Assembly: GCA_026225945.1 (NCBI GenBank)
Contig: JAMJFZ010000289.1
Location: 3,718,501-3,782,500, forward strand
Direction of reading: 5' to 3'
Length of the DNA: 64,000 bases
DNA from: Cricetomys ansorgei
Taxonomy: Eukaryota; Chordata; Mammalia; Rodentia; Nesomyidae
Numbering within the stretch: the first letter of the stretch is position 1; every line of letters starts with the position of its first letter. Position numbers and translations under genes: made by a program. Of this stretch, positions 46,311 to 59,255 are shown piece by piece. The notes under the pieces are model-generated. The model saw only the letters and a list, made by a program, of their open reading frames with translations. It was not told the origin of the DNA and ran no database searches.

Positions 46311-47445
46311 AGTAAAATCTACTGCAGAAATCAGGCCAGTACAGTGTTCTCTTTGTGGCACCTATTTCTAACTCAGGATTTTTTCCAGAAATCAGTTTTG
46401 TGACTTCCAGGAAGATAGCAGAACTGGAGTTCCATCAGTATCACTAAACACATGAAAATAGTCACTATAGAAACAATAATCTCTTTTCTTAGAAATATGA
46501 ACTAAAATTAAATAAGCCATATAGTATCTCTACAAAGAAGCAGAAAAGAGCAATAGTGAGCTAGTGCCAACTGCAGTCTGGTGCTCCTGTGGAGACCAGT
46601 GAGAACTGCAAAGGACATATCAAGTCACACACAGGCCCTGTGGTACCAGTTACCTGGAAAAACACAAACTACAGGGAATGACAGAGGAACAATGGCTGGA
46701 TCTGTTGGGAATGCAGAGCAAAGAGATTACAGCCAGCTGAAAACAGTAAACTGAAGCATAATGTCATGATCCTGAAGGTGAGGGTCCGGTCCCTGCCTTG
46801 GGTGAATAAACAAAAGAACTGAGAATTACACAGAAAGACTCCACATGGCTATGCCAGAGAGACTCCATCCTAAAGATTATCTCATAAAGGTCATCGGGAC
46901 ACTGCATAACCACAAACCTTTTTTTTTTCAAGTTGAAACTAGAGTAATTATCAGTCTCTCTACTATCAGTGTAGTGTACTATGTATAATATCACAGAAAA
47001 AGTATTTAAAACTCATTCCATCAGGAAAGGAATACTAGCAAATGTATATTTTCAAATTTATTTAACTTTTATTTTATTTTTACTTCTTAATAAATATTTA
47101 CCCTTTCATAAAAACGGTTAACAATTTGCCTTTGGTATCTTTTATTGTGAATTACGTTTTATGATTATTGTATGCTTCTGTAACCACTCTATAGTGCATG
47201 GAGCACACATCTTTTTATGTTCAATTCATACATTTTCTTCCTCATTCATACCAAATTTCCAGTCTCTGTCTCTATCTTTCTCTCTCATGCTCTCTCCAAA
47301 CCTTGTTTTGTTCTTTTTGACTATAGATTTCCATACCTTTACTAATTATGGTATCCTAACAAATATCGAATTTGCATTTAATTTATGTTTTTTTCCTTCC
47401 AGATTTTATTCCCTGTTGAAATACCACTAATACCTATTATTGTTC
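46311..47445. other. Unassigned; 46570-46760 may be old L1 5' UTR
   Basis: At 46570-46760 the words tggagaccagtgagaactgc, gccctgtggtaccagttacc and cacaaactacagggaatgac look like an old L1 5' UTR, but I am not certain. The rest is unique. No gene seen. Confidence 0.3.
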
Positions 47446-47449
47446 TGTG

Positions 47450-47830
47450 TTGTAGAAGTTTATTTTTAGTTACTGTGTAAAATAATTGTTTTGTGTACTG
47501 TTGGAAAAAGGGATTCATACGCCTTGGCATTTTGTGTTGTCTGCAGATGTTGGGTTTCTGTGGGGGATGTTTAATTGCTAATGATCCGCTTGTCCTATCA
47601 GTAGAATACCTGAGGAGTTCTGAAAGAATAAAAACACTTCATCTCAGATACTCAGTGGAACTGTCCAGTCTGGTGTTGGCCATGGTGGGTCCCTCTGCGG
47701 AGTTCTGGCAGGGTTTGAGTCTATGAAAATCCTTCCATGTCTTCTTTGGTGAGCCACCACAGCAGCCTAACAATTTCTTTTGAGTCCTGAACAACTGTAC
47801 CTAATATTTTACTACATACTGTACTATCTT
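47450..47830 (+). repeat. MT-type MaLR LTR, tentative
   Basis: Contains ttgttttgtgtactgttgga, ggaactgtccagtctggtgt and gggtccctctgcggagttct, which resemble MT-family LTR landmarks. The 77-codon plus frame at 47493-47726 lies inside it and is probably meaningless. Confidence 0.45.
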
Positions 47831-47864
47831 TGTTGCGTTATACCTCAATATTTTTCTTTTAATT

Positions 47865-48400
47865 TTGAGATTATAATATAATTATATGATTTGTCCCTTC
47901 TCTTTTCCCACTTCAAACCCTTCAAACCCTCTTGGTTCTCATTCAGATTTATTGTCTTTCTTTTCATTATTTGTTATTGCATGCATATATGTATGTGAAT
48001 ATACATATATATTTCTAAATATAATCTGTTCACACTGTATAATGCTACTTGTATATATGCTTTCTGGGCTAACTATTGGGTATTAAATAACCAACAATTG
48101 TGCTCTTCTATGGGGAACACTATTTCTCCCATTGTCAGCCTTTTTTTTTTTTTTTATAGGCCTGTAGTTCTTTTTGTAAGGTTGAGACCTCCTAGTTTTT
48201 CTCCACCCACTTTGGTATGTCTGCTGTTGTTTTTGTTCTTGCTCAGCTTGTGTTTGGGCAGCAATGTTGGTGAGACAGTATGGGTGAAGCTTCTGACATA
48301 TGTGTGCCACTAATGTTATAATGCCATGTTGCTCATTGATGTGGTTCATTGGCATCATAACTGAATGAGATTGCTGCTTTCTTGTCTCTTTTGGAAGCCA
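47865..48400 (-). repeat. L1 (Lx-type) 3' UTR, antisense
   Basis: Plus strand in order: gtataatgctacttgtatat, ttctgggctaactattgggt, gtgctcttctatggggaaca, ctatttctcccattgtcagc, cctgtagttctttttgtaag and gttgagacctcctagttttt. A T run (48142-48158) has grown inside it. Confidence 0.85.
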
Positions 48401-48639
48401 TTAAAATATCTCTCAAGTAAAAGGAAAAAAAAATCTAAAAATGTCAGGACCCCATGGATCCACTTTTGAATTCTTTAAGACCATTAAAAACTTAACATTG
48501 TTGATTCTCAGATACTTGTATAAAATGAAAAGAAAAGGAAATTTTACAGAAAGGAAAAACTTACAGATTCATTATTGCCATGGTTACAAAACCAGATAAA
48601 GACACAACATCCTCCTTTGGTTACTGTGGCTCCATAATA

Positions 48640-49310
48640 TAGCTAGAAATCAGGTGTGATAAATCCAGTTATTCTTTTGGCTGAGGATTGTTTTGGCTCT
48701 CTGGAGTCTCTTAAGCTTCCAAAGTAATTTCAAGTTGTTTTTCTATGAAGGATGGCATTAGAACTTTGATTTCATTGAATCTGCAGATTACTTTTGACAA
48801 TATGATAATTTAAAAAATACTAATGCTTTTTGTCTCCAGGAGTGTGGACATTAGTTCCATCTGCCAATTCCTTCCATTCTTTATTGAGTCTTTTTATATT
48901 TCCATTTTCAACTTCATGTACTTCTTTTGCTATGTTTATTCCAAGGGAAAAATCAAATAATAATTAATAGATAAATAAGACATTTGTGAACTATTTAGAA
49001 TGGTATATTTCCATGTCTGTTTTTCAGTAGATTTGTATTAGGTATACAGGAAGAATAATTATTTCTGAATGTTGATGTTGTTTCTCATTACTGCTAAGTG
49101 ATTTTTACTTCTGTGAGTTGTCTGGTAGGTTTAGGATTTCTGACATTTAGGATCATGTCATCTGCAAATACGAAATACTTTGATTTTTCATTTTCTATTT
49201 TTGTCACTTTTATTTCCATGTCTTGTCTTACCACATGTATTACCTCAGTTAAGAGTATGAAAATGGATATAGATCATCTTATTCCTGATTTCTTTGGAAA
49301 TGCATAAGCA
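48640..49310 (-). repeat. L1 ORF2 fragment, antisense
   Basis: Landmarks such as gatttcattgaatctgcaga, ttacttttgacaatatgata, ggatcatgtcatctgcaaat and tatagatcatcttattcctg are antisense ORF2. Direction changes near 49310. Confidence 0.75.
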
Positions 49311-49319
49311 AAGATTTTC

Positions 49320-49690
49320 CTAAACAAAACTCTTATTTACTGATAGGAAGTAAGTCCAACAACTGGAAGATGGAGTAAAATAAAAAGAACGAACTTCTGC
49401 ACAGCAAAGGAAGCAGTCAGTTGATCCAGAGGAAATACACAGAATGCGAGAAAATTCTTTCCTAACTACACACCAGCAAGATTTAATAACTCATAAAGCC
49501 AAACAAATAGAAATCAATGAAATCAATATGGGACCTAATAAAATTAGCAGCTGATTCTTGATAGATAAAGTAAAAGTAGTCAATAAACTTATGAAAAAAC
49601 AAAGGAATATCCACGATTACCAGAAACACATAAATTAAAACATTAGGATCCCAGCTTATCCTAGTGAGAATGGTATCATTAAAATAAACA
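49320..49690 (+). repeat. L1 ORF2 fragment, sense
   Basis: The words aacttctgcacagcaaagga, aaacaaaggaatatccacga and cctagtgagaatggtatcat follow the sense distal ORF2 region. It lies between two antisense L1 pieces. Confidence 0.7.
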
Positions 49691-49694
49691 ACAA

Positions 49695-49990
49695 TATTTG
49701 CATATTCTGGATTTTAATCTTTTATCTGATATATATCTTTGAAAGATTCTCTCCCCCTTTGTAGGCTTCCTCTGCACTCAATTGACAGTTTATTTAGCTA
49801 TACTGAAGCTTTTCAGTTTTATGAGGACACATGTGTTCATTGTTTGTTGGCGTTAATTCCTGGGCAGTAGAATCCTACACAGAAATTCCATTCCTGTACC
49901 CAAATTGTGTATGATACTACTTTTGCTTTCTTCTCTCAGTTTCAGATGTTGAGACATTAAATGTTTAATTTAGAGTTTACATACATATTG
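49695..49990 (-). repeat. L1 ORF2 fragment, antisense
   Basis: The stretches ttaatcttttatctgatata, cttttcagttttatgaggac and ttcattgtttgttggcgtta read as antisense distal ORF2, partly covering the same ORF2 region as the sense piece on its left. Confidence 0.7.
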
Positions 49991-50009
49991 AAAACATGAC
50001 ACATATTTT

Positions 50010-50110
50010 AGTTCCTTTTCTCATTGATGTGACAGTAGATCTGTAAAAATAAGGGCAATTTAATACACTCTCCACACACAAACATTAGGACCTGTGATTA
50101 CATCACCACC
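50010..50110 (+). repeat. Short fragment of the ttctattgctgtgataaaac rodent repeat
   Basis: The stretch ttagttccttttctcattga followed by tgtgacag resembles the start of the elements at 33315 and 55680. Confidence 0.4.
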
Positions 50111-50119
50111 GCATAACAG

Positions 50120-50335
50120 GAAAGGCTGAGTGTACGGCACATTTCTGTAATCCCAGTGCTAGTGAGGCAATCACAACGCAACCTGCAGACTTGACGGCCA
50201 GCCAGTCTAGAAAATCGACAAGATCTGGATTTAGTAAAAGACAGCATCCCAAATGTAAATTAGAGAGAAGTAGAAGAAGACATTGACTGTTCAATTTCTG
50301 GATAATCTACACATTGCATGACATTGGCTCCTGAC
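50120..50335 (+). repeat. B4/RSINE1-type SINE, sense
   Basis: Contains acatttctgtaatcccagtg, ctagtgaggcaatcacaacg, ggccagccagtctagaaaat, tagagagaagtagaagaaga and cattgcatgacattggctcc, then a CA-repeat tail. This is the usual RSINE1 layout, where the 3' end carries CA microsatellites. Confidence 0.7.
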
Positions 50336-50338
<3 letters not shown>

Positions 50339-50374
<36 letters not shown>

Positions 50375-50443
50375 ACACACATAAACACATACATACACAC
50401 ACACACACATAAACACATACACACACATACACACACACACACA

Positions 50444-50487
<44 letters not shown>
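50339..50487. repeat. Long (CA)n microsatellite
   Basis: About 149 bp, interrupted by catacacac and cataaacac words. Apparent Cys/Val and His/Thr proteins on both strands are artefacts. Confidence 0.97.
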
Positions 50488-50489
<2 letters not shown>

Positions 50490-50491
<2 letters not shown>

Positions 50492-52290
50492 TACACTACT
50501 CAGAAAACAACTTCAAGAGAAAATGCTTTATTTTGGCTCGTGGTTTGAGAATACTGTCTACCATGACAATAGAAGCTTGAGGCAGCAGGTTCATATTTTA
50601 AACAATGTCAGGAAACAAAGAAATGAGTAATCATGAACAGTTTTCATTCTTCTTTTTATTCAGTGCCAAACCTCCATGCCTGGATTATTAGCTATAGACA
50701 TTTAGGGAGTAGCCCCCAACTTCGATTAACCTAACCTAAAAATTTCCTCACAGATTTGATTGCATTTTGATTCTACATCCAAGAAAATTCACAAACAAGA
50801 CTGATCATCTCTCAAGTGCATATGATATAAACGAAGATGACAATATATCTAGGAAAATAGAAAAGTAAAGGGAACTAATGATAGTGAAAGGGGAAGAAGG
50901 GATAGGAGAAGGCCAGAGTCAAAACATGAACACGCCCCTTTGAATGACAGTAGAATTTACAAGGAACATATGGTAATAAACTTAAAATTAAATAGAGTTA
51001 TTCCATAAAACAGCCAGCCTATTTATCCTCAAAACAGCATAGACTGGAAAGATTTAGAAATTTAAACAAAACTTGGGAGAAAATTGAGAATACAAAACTA
51101 TGAGTTCATTTGGGTTATTCCACAATTATTTGACAAAAAGTATCAAAATTAAATTTACAAATTTAGCCAATTGCTGTGTTTTCCCTAGTAGACTCACAGA
51201 GGAAATAGTCAGATACTGATCATGAAAATAATGAGGTAATACGGTATGTAGTTGCTAACAGACCAATGAAATACCAAGGTGAGCATTCCTCCTTGAAATC
51301 CAGAATGACAATCCACAGGATTACCAAAGTTCTTTGAATCCATCAAAGAGCCTAAGAGTCTTGCTTTTCAGAAAACATATCAAACAGCAACTGTGATGGC
51401 TGTAGAAATAAGATTTATATAGCAAATAGGAATATATTTTTATAAGGCAGACTTTTAACTTTATCTGTTGGATGTTGCTGTTTTATGAGTCTGACAATGA
51501 TTTTAAACCTAATGATCAAATGTGCTATAATAAACTATCAGCAAAAAATCTATCTTCATCTGATCCTTGCCTCTTCTCAATTCTTTAAGGGATGTATTTT
51601 TATTGGACCATTAGTTAGTTGTTCCTCAATGCAAAACCAAGAGTTTGAGGGGGAGTTATGTGAGTTTCTACTGCATATGCTAACAGGATATAGAGGTTTG
51701 TTGTTGTTGTTTTTGTTATTAGTATAGGGATACTTCAAAAGAAAATGGATGATAAAGTACAATTTCCTGTATGTCTAAATATGAAGTCATCATCAGTCTA
51801 GGTTATTCTTTTTAGAATGCTTATTCATGAAAAGAAAAAAAAAAAGCAAACTTTTAACTCATCATTTAGCTATAAAATTTTAAAAATAAAAACCTCAACA
51901 TTTAAAATGCACTATTGATAAATTTTGTGATTAAATGAGAAAATAATGAGTTAAATTGAATCTCTTGTTGCCTAACACCAAAAAGCTTAAATGAATTTAG
52001 TACATTGGCAATTTTGAAATTTTGATGGAATCCAGTAATAAATGTAAACCCCAGACATAAACCCTAATTCTTTGTGTAAGTTTTAGGGAATTGGCAGCAC
52101 CATCTCTATGATCAATTCTAGGTAATTCTTCACAAGATGTAGAAGTAATAATTAAATCAATTTTATCAAAAATTTGAAAGTTAATTGTAAATGTGTTTAA
52201 TTAGCTAAAATGTGGGTAAATGAACAATAAAAATGTTCAGGTTAGATGTTTTGTATAATTATTTAAATATTTGAATAAAAGTCAGTTACG
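50490..52290. other. Unique AT-rich DNA
   Basis: No repeat or gene recognised apart from an A run near 51836-51845. Confidence 0.5.
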
Positions 52291-52294
52291 TATG

Positions 52295-52415
52295 TGTGAC
52301 AAGCATGCAGACATACATTCTTAACCTCAACACTTTGGAGGACGAAGCAGGAGGATTACAAGTTTGGGGCAGCATAGACTACGTAGTGTATCCTGCCTCA
52401 AAAATAAAATTATGC
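52295..52415 (+). repeat. Old B1-like SINE, sense
   Basis: The stretch cattcttaacctcaacactt, tggaggacgaagcaggagga, ttacaagtttggggcagcat and agactacgtagtgtatcctg follows the B1 body with many changes. Confidence 0.7.
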
Positions 52416-52529
52416 ACATGTATATAGATGTTTCCTATATTATAAATGTTAGATACATTAAAAATGTATTTCAATATTATTGGGGTGTGTGTGTGTGTGT
52501 GTGTGCTATCTACTGGTCTACTTGTATCT

Positions 52530-52855
52530 ATAGAAACTCATGAGCATGTGTGTGAGTATGTTTGTGCTCCCACTAACATGTAGGCATGTAGAGATTAAGG
52601 AAGAACCTCTATCTTCCACCTCCATTACCTTTGAGCCAGGCAATTCACTGCTCTGAAGCTTCTCAATTAGTCAAGCCTGACTGGCCAACCACTGCCTCGG
52701 ATCCTCCTGTCTATGTCGTCCCAGTGCTGTAATTATAACCCTGTTTTACTTGCATGAAAAGTTTTACTTGAGTTCTTGAGATCGATCTCAGGTCCCCGTA
52801 ATCACACAGCAAACACTTTACCTAATGAGCTATCTCCTCGGCCCCATATTCAACA
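52530..52855 (-). repeat. B4-type SINE, antisense
   Basis: The plus strand has gcctgactggccaaccactg, cctcggatcctcctgtctat, cccagtgctgtaattataac, gagatcgatctcaggtcccc and aatgagctatctcctcggcc, matching antisense B4. A short (TG)n (52484-52505) precedes it. Confidence 0.8.
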
Positions 52856-53234
52856 TGATAACAGGATGTCAGTGTCCGTTTTTACAGGAATATAAAATAT
52901 TCACATTCCATTGCTGTTTTGATTGCAGTAGTTTATGCAATGATACAAAATTAGCCAAATACATTTGCCAGATTATTTTACTAATTATTTAGTCTCTACT
53001 AGCTGTATATAATAGTATTTATATTTTCCTGACATTGAAAAAGAATCTTCTTATTTCTAAGTTTAGAATATATAGAAAGAGGTAAACACAATATTATGGT
53101 ATGGGAAGATATCCAGGTTTTTAATAAAGCTTTGAAAAATAATTTTAAATATTGCTATTGTAAAATGTCACAATAAAATAGATATTCTTGCTGAGTTATT
53201 TCAGCATCCACTGTCAGAAATGACATCAGGAGAA

Positions 53235-53460
53235 TTCTTATTTCTTTTTATTTTAGTTTATGTGCATGGATGTTTTGCCTGTATGTCTAACTGCACACCA
53301 GGTGAGTTCCTGGTACCCAAGAAGGACAGAAGCCATCAAATCCCTTAGAACTGGAGTTACAAATGGTTGCCAGCCACCATGTGTGTGCTGGGATTCAAAA
53401 CCAGTTTCTCTGGAAGAGAAGCTTGTACTATTAACCACTGAACCATCTCTCCAGCCCTCA
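53235..53460 (-). repeat. B3-type SINE, antisense
   Basis: The plus strand shows gcctgtatgtctaactgcac, aactggagttacaaatggtt, gccagccaccatgtgtgtgc, tgggattcaaaaccagtttc and cactgaaccatctctccagc. It is well preserved. Confidence 0.92.
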
Positions 53461-55675
53461 TTTTTTTTATAATTCTTGATGTGAATTGATTATTTCTCTA
53501 GCTCAATTTTCAAGTAAGAAGATAATAACTTACAGAGTATCAGCATTGATGTCTTCTAGTAAGTATGGCACTATTAATTAAGCAGTATATAAACTTATGC
53601 TTGAGTCATTACCACAAATATTAAGCAACTGATTGACATTAATGCTTTCTAAATGTCTACCATGTGAAAATATTTAGGAACCAGAGATAGTACTAAGCTC
53701 TTAATTCTGTAATAGGTTAAACATAAAGTTGATCATGCACATTGCTTTCTCCATGAGTATTCTGGAGGACAGAAGTCATGCTAACACATACATTATTTAC
53801 AGTGTCTCCCAGATGGATAGGATATGTGTGCATGACACTTCATGTACATATATTTCCTGAAGCCAGTATCGGAACTCTGCAAACACAAAACAGCTGTTTT
53901 CATTGAAAATAAGAGAATTTTATGCTCTACTACAGATGGCAGTGATTGCAGAAAGATGTTTGGGCTTCCTGTCACCTCCCTCTAGAATTCTTTTTTTCAC
54001 AACATAAAATATTAAAAAAAAAAAAAGACAACAACACCAGAGGGTGTTTCTCCTTCTGTCTCCAAATCTGGTTGCATTGTAGAAATATTTCATGCAAGAT
54101 CTCATACTGTAATAAATGTTCTAAGAACAATGAACTTACCATTCAATCTTTTCTCCTTTTAAAGGATGTTATAGTTGCAATGTGAAGGAGACTCTATCAG
54201 GTCCTATTAAATGAATGGCCTTACACTTTAAATAGTCAAGTTTTCTCCCTTACTTTTTAAAAATTGTAATGGTTCACATATAACAGAAAAAAATTTAAAC
54301 TTAGCTATTTTAAGCAGATGCCTCAATATTAAATAATTCATAAGACTGTACAATTATCAGTAGCACCTAGCCTTTAACTTTCATTAGCACCATACAAGAG
54401 CAGTCAGAATTAAATGTGAATTAGCAATTCTTACCAGGGAAGAAATTTTTAAAATTAACTCTGTATTGATAAGTATATTACTTTATTGTTGGGACACCAA
54501 GGCACCATTAAACTTAATGCTGTTTTGTTAATTAATTTGATGTAGCTATAAAAAAACAGAAATCCAATCTATGAAATACTGAGTTGATTATTTTCTGAGA
54601 ACATGACACTGATTCCAATGTTTTGCAATGAATTTAATTTTCTTTCAAAATGGGAAAATTGTAGATCTGGAGTTCTCTAGTTCACCATTATTACTAAGAA
54701 AGAGAAGTTCTTATTGAGTAAGAACTATATGCACAATACTATAAAATATAAGAAAAAAATCTTTACAGAAACAAAATATTGTTTCTACTACCAAAGCTCT
54801 TGTTTTATGTGATGTAATTATCTACAAAAGCCTTCTAGGTTTCAAATAAAATAGAGATGGGCACTATGATGATGTGAAAACTAAGGAACTGATATTTCTT
54901 CCCAATAGTGACTGCTAAATATTCAAAGATAGAGCAGTGCATTATATTTTTATTTAATACAAATTCAAATAATATACTATTATAAAACAAAATAACAATT
55001 CATGACAATACAATGGGATTTTTCATTCTTTTGTTCTTGATAAAAATGTAAGGATCTGCTCTATCTCTTAGGGGTTTTTTTTTTTTTTTTCAAATGCAGT
55101 AAAAGCAATTCTTATTTGCTGTATTTAAGATGACCATTTCATTGGGTGATTAAAAACATCTCTTACAGCACAAGTAAAATCAATTCGTACGTGTCATTTA
55201 CTTATTCACAGTTTAACATTCTATTGCTGAGATGAAGACTGCGGCAGTAAACTTGATAGAAAAGGCGTTCATGAAATCAAAATAAGAGCAACTGGGGCAC
55301 CAGAAAAAAATTTGGGATTTTTTTCAAGTTATCAAGTGATAATGTAAAACTAGAACAGCCATGTGGATAGATATCAAACCAAATATATGTGTAAATATGT
55401 GCAGCTTAAACAAGTAGTAAAGACGGTTAAGAAGACCCAGAAACACATGGCTAGGAATGTTCTCATTGTCTTACAATGTGAGTGAGAGCAGGGAAGATTC
55501 AGGTGGTTGACGGATCCACATTGGTTGATATTGTCCATTCAGGAATGCACAGGGTGCTTTCTCTGAGAAGGGTAGTTGAAACCATTAGAGTCATTCTCTA
55601 CCTGATTTGGTGATGCTTATAGAGGGTGAGTTAGAGAGAGAGATAAGAAATTTTATGCATTTTCCAAGTGTATCT
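53461..55675. other. Mostly unique AT-rich DNA
   Basis: A MIR-like trace may lie at 53640-53720 (aaatgtctaccatgtgaaaa). An A run (54013-54024) and a T run (55072-55091) have no attached SINE body. No gene seen. Confidence 0.45.
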
Positions 55676-55679
55676 CCAG

Positions 55680-56050
55680 GTCTGTGCAAGTTACTTTTCT
55701 ATGTGCTGTGACAGAAAAACTGCGAAAAGCAACTTAAGAGTGGTATCCTTTGGCTCACAGTTTTAGGGTACAGTCCATCACGGCGGACATGGCACAGCAG
55801 CAGGTATAGAAGGCAGCTTGTCACATTGCATCCTCAGTCAGTAAGCAGCAAGTGAGGGATGCTGGTGCTCTGTTTGCTTTCTCCTTTTTATACTGTGAAT
55901 GACTGTAGCCTATGGGGTACAATGACTCTAATTTAGAGCAAGTCTTCCTGGCTCAATTGTTCCTATCTAGAAACCCTCTCCCAGCCACACTGAGAGGTTT
56001 TGCTTTTAGGTTATTCTAGATACCACTGACAATCAATATTAACTCTCACA
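55680..56050 (+). repeat. Rodent interspersed repeat (ttctattgctgtgataaaacacc family)
   Basis: It starts gttacttttctatgtgctgt, then aagcaacttaagagtggtat, ctttggctcacagttttagg, gtccatcacggcggacatgg and cacagcagcaggtat. This is clearly the same family as 33315-33660, with better preservation. Confidence 0.7.
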
Positions 56051-58835
56051 AGAACAATGTTTAGGAGATCATCCCACATGGGTATCATTGCACAAGTAGA
56101 ATAAAAATTGAATTGTTAATAATATCGAAGAAAAGCATAGGCTATGTTTAATCAAAGGATGCTGTGTTGAATGTTATACTCCAAACGGAAAGGAGGAGAT
56201 TGATAATATTAACAACATTATCAGGTCCAGGCTTCCTTATCAGATCATGTATGACTTCCTTTGTTCAATGACCCTTTCTTCTTCTCTTCTCATTTGGATC
56301 TAGTCCTGTGGATAGTCCTTTGAATTTCTCAGGTTCTTTATGTTACTATGGTTTTTGATACTTCCCATCTTCATGAACCTAGTTTTCCTATGTCTAACAA
56401 CTTAGCTCCCTTTGTCCCGGCCACCATTGATTCATTCTTACTCTATTGTGCCCCAGAATTTTTCATGCCAATTCTTCAACCTCTCTCCTGAAACACTAAG
56501 TATATTTCAGTATTTCCTCTTGGGCCTCCATGGGCATATTTTAATGATTTCAGAATCCATTCTATAAACAAATGCTTATTTTTAAATACCTAATAAAATA
56601 AGCCTCTATTAAAACCTAATGATAAAATGATGAACATCCACTATCATCAAGGATTTATAGTCCAGTAGAGGAACAAAAGAGATACTTAGAACAACGCTTG
56701 GCAAGTTTTGCAAACATAAAGCAGAGAGGAGCTTCATATTTACAAATAAAGTTACATGACCACTATTGCTACACAACTAATACCTATGACATAGAATAAT
56801 GGAATTGAGTATAATTAATTATTCCTAAGAATACTCAGATTCTGGTGTGCCTGTATCACATAGGTTGGGCTCATAGGACAATTTGGTTAGCTAGAAAGAA
56901 TTCAGTTTCTCAGAGGGCATCTGATTTATTAAAATGATATGGGCTTGCCTGGCTCGGTGCCTGTTTCCCTTTCATGTAGATTAGAATATAGATATCCTTT
57001 GATGCTCTGAGCAGAAGCCAAGAGAATCAAATGGATACAAGTCCAGAACCTCCAGCCAAATGAACCACAGAAGCACTTTCTTGAAGCACCAGAGTCTTTA
57101 AATGCGCCTCTCATTTCTTAAGCCATCCTCCACACATCAAAGCTTGCTACCGTTTCTAACTGACCTGAGCACACTCTCTAATACTCGCTTATATAAATGT
57201 ATTTTGATATTAGCCTGTTCATTCACTAAAAAAAGTAACTCCTATAATTTGAAAAGAATATAAATCTTTTCACTTAATACAAATATATTAAGTTACTGTG
57301 ATTACCATATGATGTGACTTAAAATGAGTTCATAATATATTCTTTCGACTTTAATGAGAGCAGTTTTTAAAATCCAAATGTTTTCTATTCAGAATAAAAG
57401 TAATTAAGAATGCAATTATATACCAAAAACGATTATACCTACAGTCATAAAATTATGTTATATTAATCCACACTTAAGAATAATATTATTTACTTAATAT
57501 TATTTAAATATGGATTTATTGACCTGACTGTTTTTATTCTTTGGATGAATAGAACTGATTCCAAACTAGGCCTGTATGTAAATAAGTAGTATAAAATGAA
57601 AAGAGTCAAATAATTTGCCTTTGTTGACTTTATAGAAGAGCTGGAGAAACACTCATTTTTTTTTAAATAGAGCGCAATTTAAAACTATAAACTAGATAAA
57701 TCAGTATTTCTTTATATGTGCCAAAGGAAGTAACTATCTTGATTATCTAATTACTTTTAAAAAGACTATCTCGCTCAACTGAAGCTTTTAAAAGTGCCAC
57801 TGAAAATCACCTCTTCTCCTACCTGCAAAACCAGAATCTGAACATAACTGAGGTGAGATTCACTGTCAACTCTCAGGAGGAACAAGGAGACAGGTGGAGG
57901 CCACTTTAAAGGACTTTTTGTTTTGTTTTGTTTTATTTTGAATGTCATGTATAGTATTCATGTATTTTGAAATTCCTTTTTTTTTTTTCCTGTAAACCTT
58001 TGAACTTAGAACATAACAGTACTTTCTGCCAAGAATAAAGTAGATATAGTCCTGTATAATGGATTGCTTTTCCATGTAATTATTCTGTGACCCACTGAAT
58101 GTCGACAAGTAACCCATCCTCATGGTTAGCCAAAGTGGAAGAAGGACACGAAAAAGTGGTGGGTGAGGAAGATTAGGAGGAGACAGTCGCCCAACTTTAT
58201 TTTTCGTATTTATATTTATTATTCTGTTTTGGATTGCATTCAAAATGTCTTACCTCTGCTTCCTTTAGTCTGCTTGCCCTTTAACTAAAGGGTAAGATAC
58301 TCACTTCCTTCCACCATTTTTCCCACTGACTTTCTTAGACAGAGCTGTGTGAGTATAATGTCTCTTGCTCCGTTAGTCGGGACTGAGTTGCGGTGAAGCA
58401 CACACATGAAGTAGACTCCTCGCAGTGCAAGAATATCTTACCTAATCTACTTTCTAATAATATTTCATTAAATAAAATATTTCCAATAAACAATTTTTAT
58501 GTGTGTGACCTAGGCATGAATAGTTAACTAGAAAATCTTGGAAGGGGTTCAAAATTCAGAATTTTCTTATTTCTCCATTGATTTGGAAAAGTGGGATGAA
58601 CTTCAATTTAGCTGACTTTCTGTACTTTCTTTTCTTTCCTTTTTTTCATATAATTTGGAAAATTGGTAACATTTTCCTAATAAGCCAGATTACAAAGAAT
58701 ATTTCCAGCAAGTCAAACTAAAGCCTTAGAGCACTTCACAGTTTTCCGTCAACATGCTTCATTGACAATAAGCTTGGATGTTCTCATGAGAACAGGGGAA
58801 AACTAAGAATTGAGAGTTAGTTCTATCCTGAGTCT
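56051..58835. other. Largely unique AT-rich DNA
   Basis: The block 56830-57120 is GC-richer, with a 61-codon minus frame of unknown origin. A T run lies at 57977-57988. Nothing else recognised. Confidence 0.45.
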
Positions 58836-58839
58836 ACAA

Positions 58840-59255
58840 ATTCTGATTGGTTTTTATATTAACTTGACCCAAACTAGAGTCACTCGGAAGGAAGAAACTC
58901 CAAGTGAAAAATTGCCTTGATCAAATTGGCCTTTGGCCAAGACTGTAAGAGATGGTCTTGATTAATGCGTGATGTGGGAGAGTCCAACCCACTGTGTGAA
59001 ACAGGGTCTCAAAGCAGGTGGACCTGTGATATATCAGCTTAGCATGAGCCAATGAGCAAGCCAGTATGCAGGATTCCTCCATGGTTTGTGCTCCTGGTTC
59101 CAGCATCCAGAGTTCTCCCTTGAGCTTCTGCCCTAACTTCTCTCAATGATGGATTGTGTGACCTGGAAGTATAAGATGAAATAAGTCATTTCACCCCCAA
59201 GTTGCTTTTGATTATGGTGTTTTTCACATCAACAGAAAGCAAAGTAAGACAACAT
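58840..59255 (-). repeat. Rodent interspersed repeat, opposite orientation
   Basis: The plus strand has ttaacttgacccaaactaga, gtcactcggaaggaagaaac, cttgattaatgcgtgatgtg, gtccaacccactgtgtgaaa, atgagcaagccagtatgcag and cccaagttgcttttgattat. It reads like a common rodent repeat whose right end is the reverse complement of the left-end words at 33315 and 55680. Confidence 0.7.

Noticed and set aside
50291..50548. Cys/Val-rich and His/Thr-rich open frames on both strands
   Set aside because: They are the six-frame reading of a CA/TG microsatellite and have no coding meaning.
55072..55091. T20 run as the tail of an antisense SINE
   Set aside because: No B1, B2 or B4 body follows on the right, so no element can be called.
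57866..58243. 125-codon minus frame, the longest in the window
   Set aside because: Low-complexity Lys/Asn-rich and AT-driven, with runs from ttttgttttg-type DNA; no domain and no gene context.
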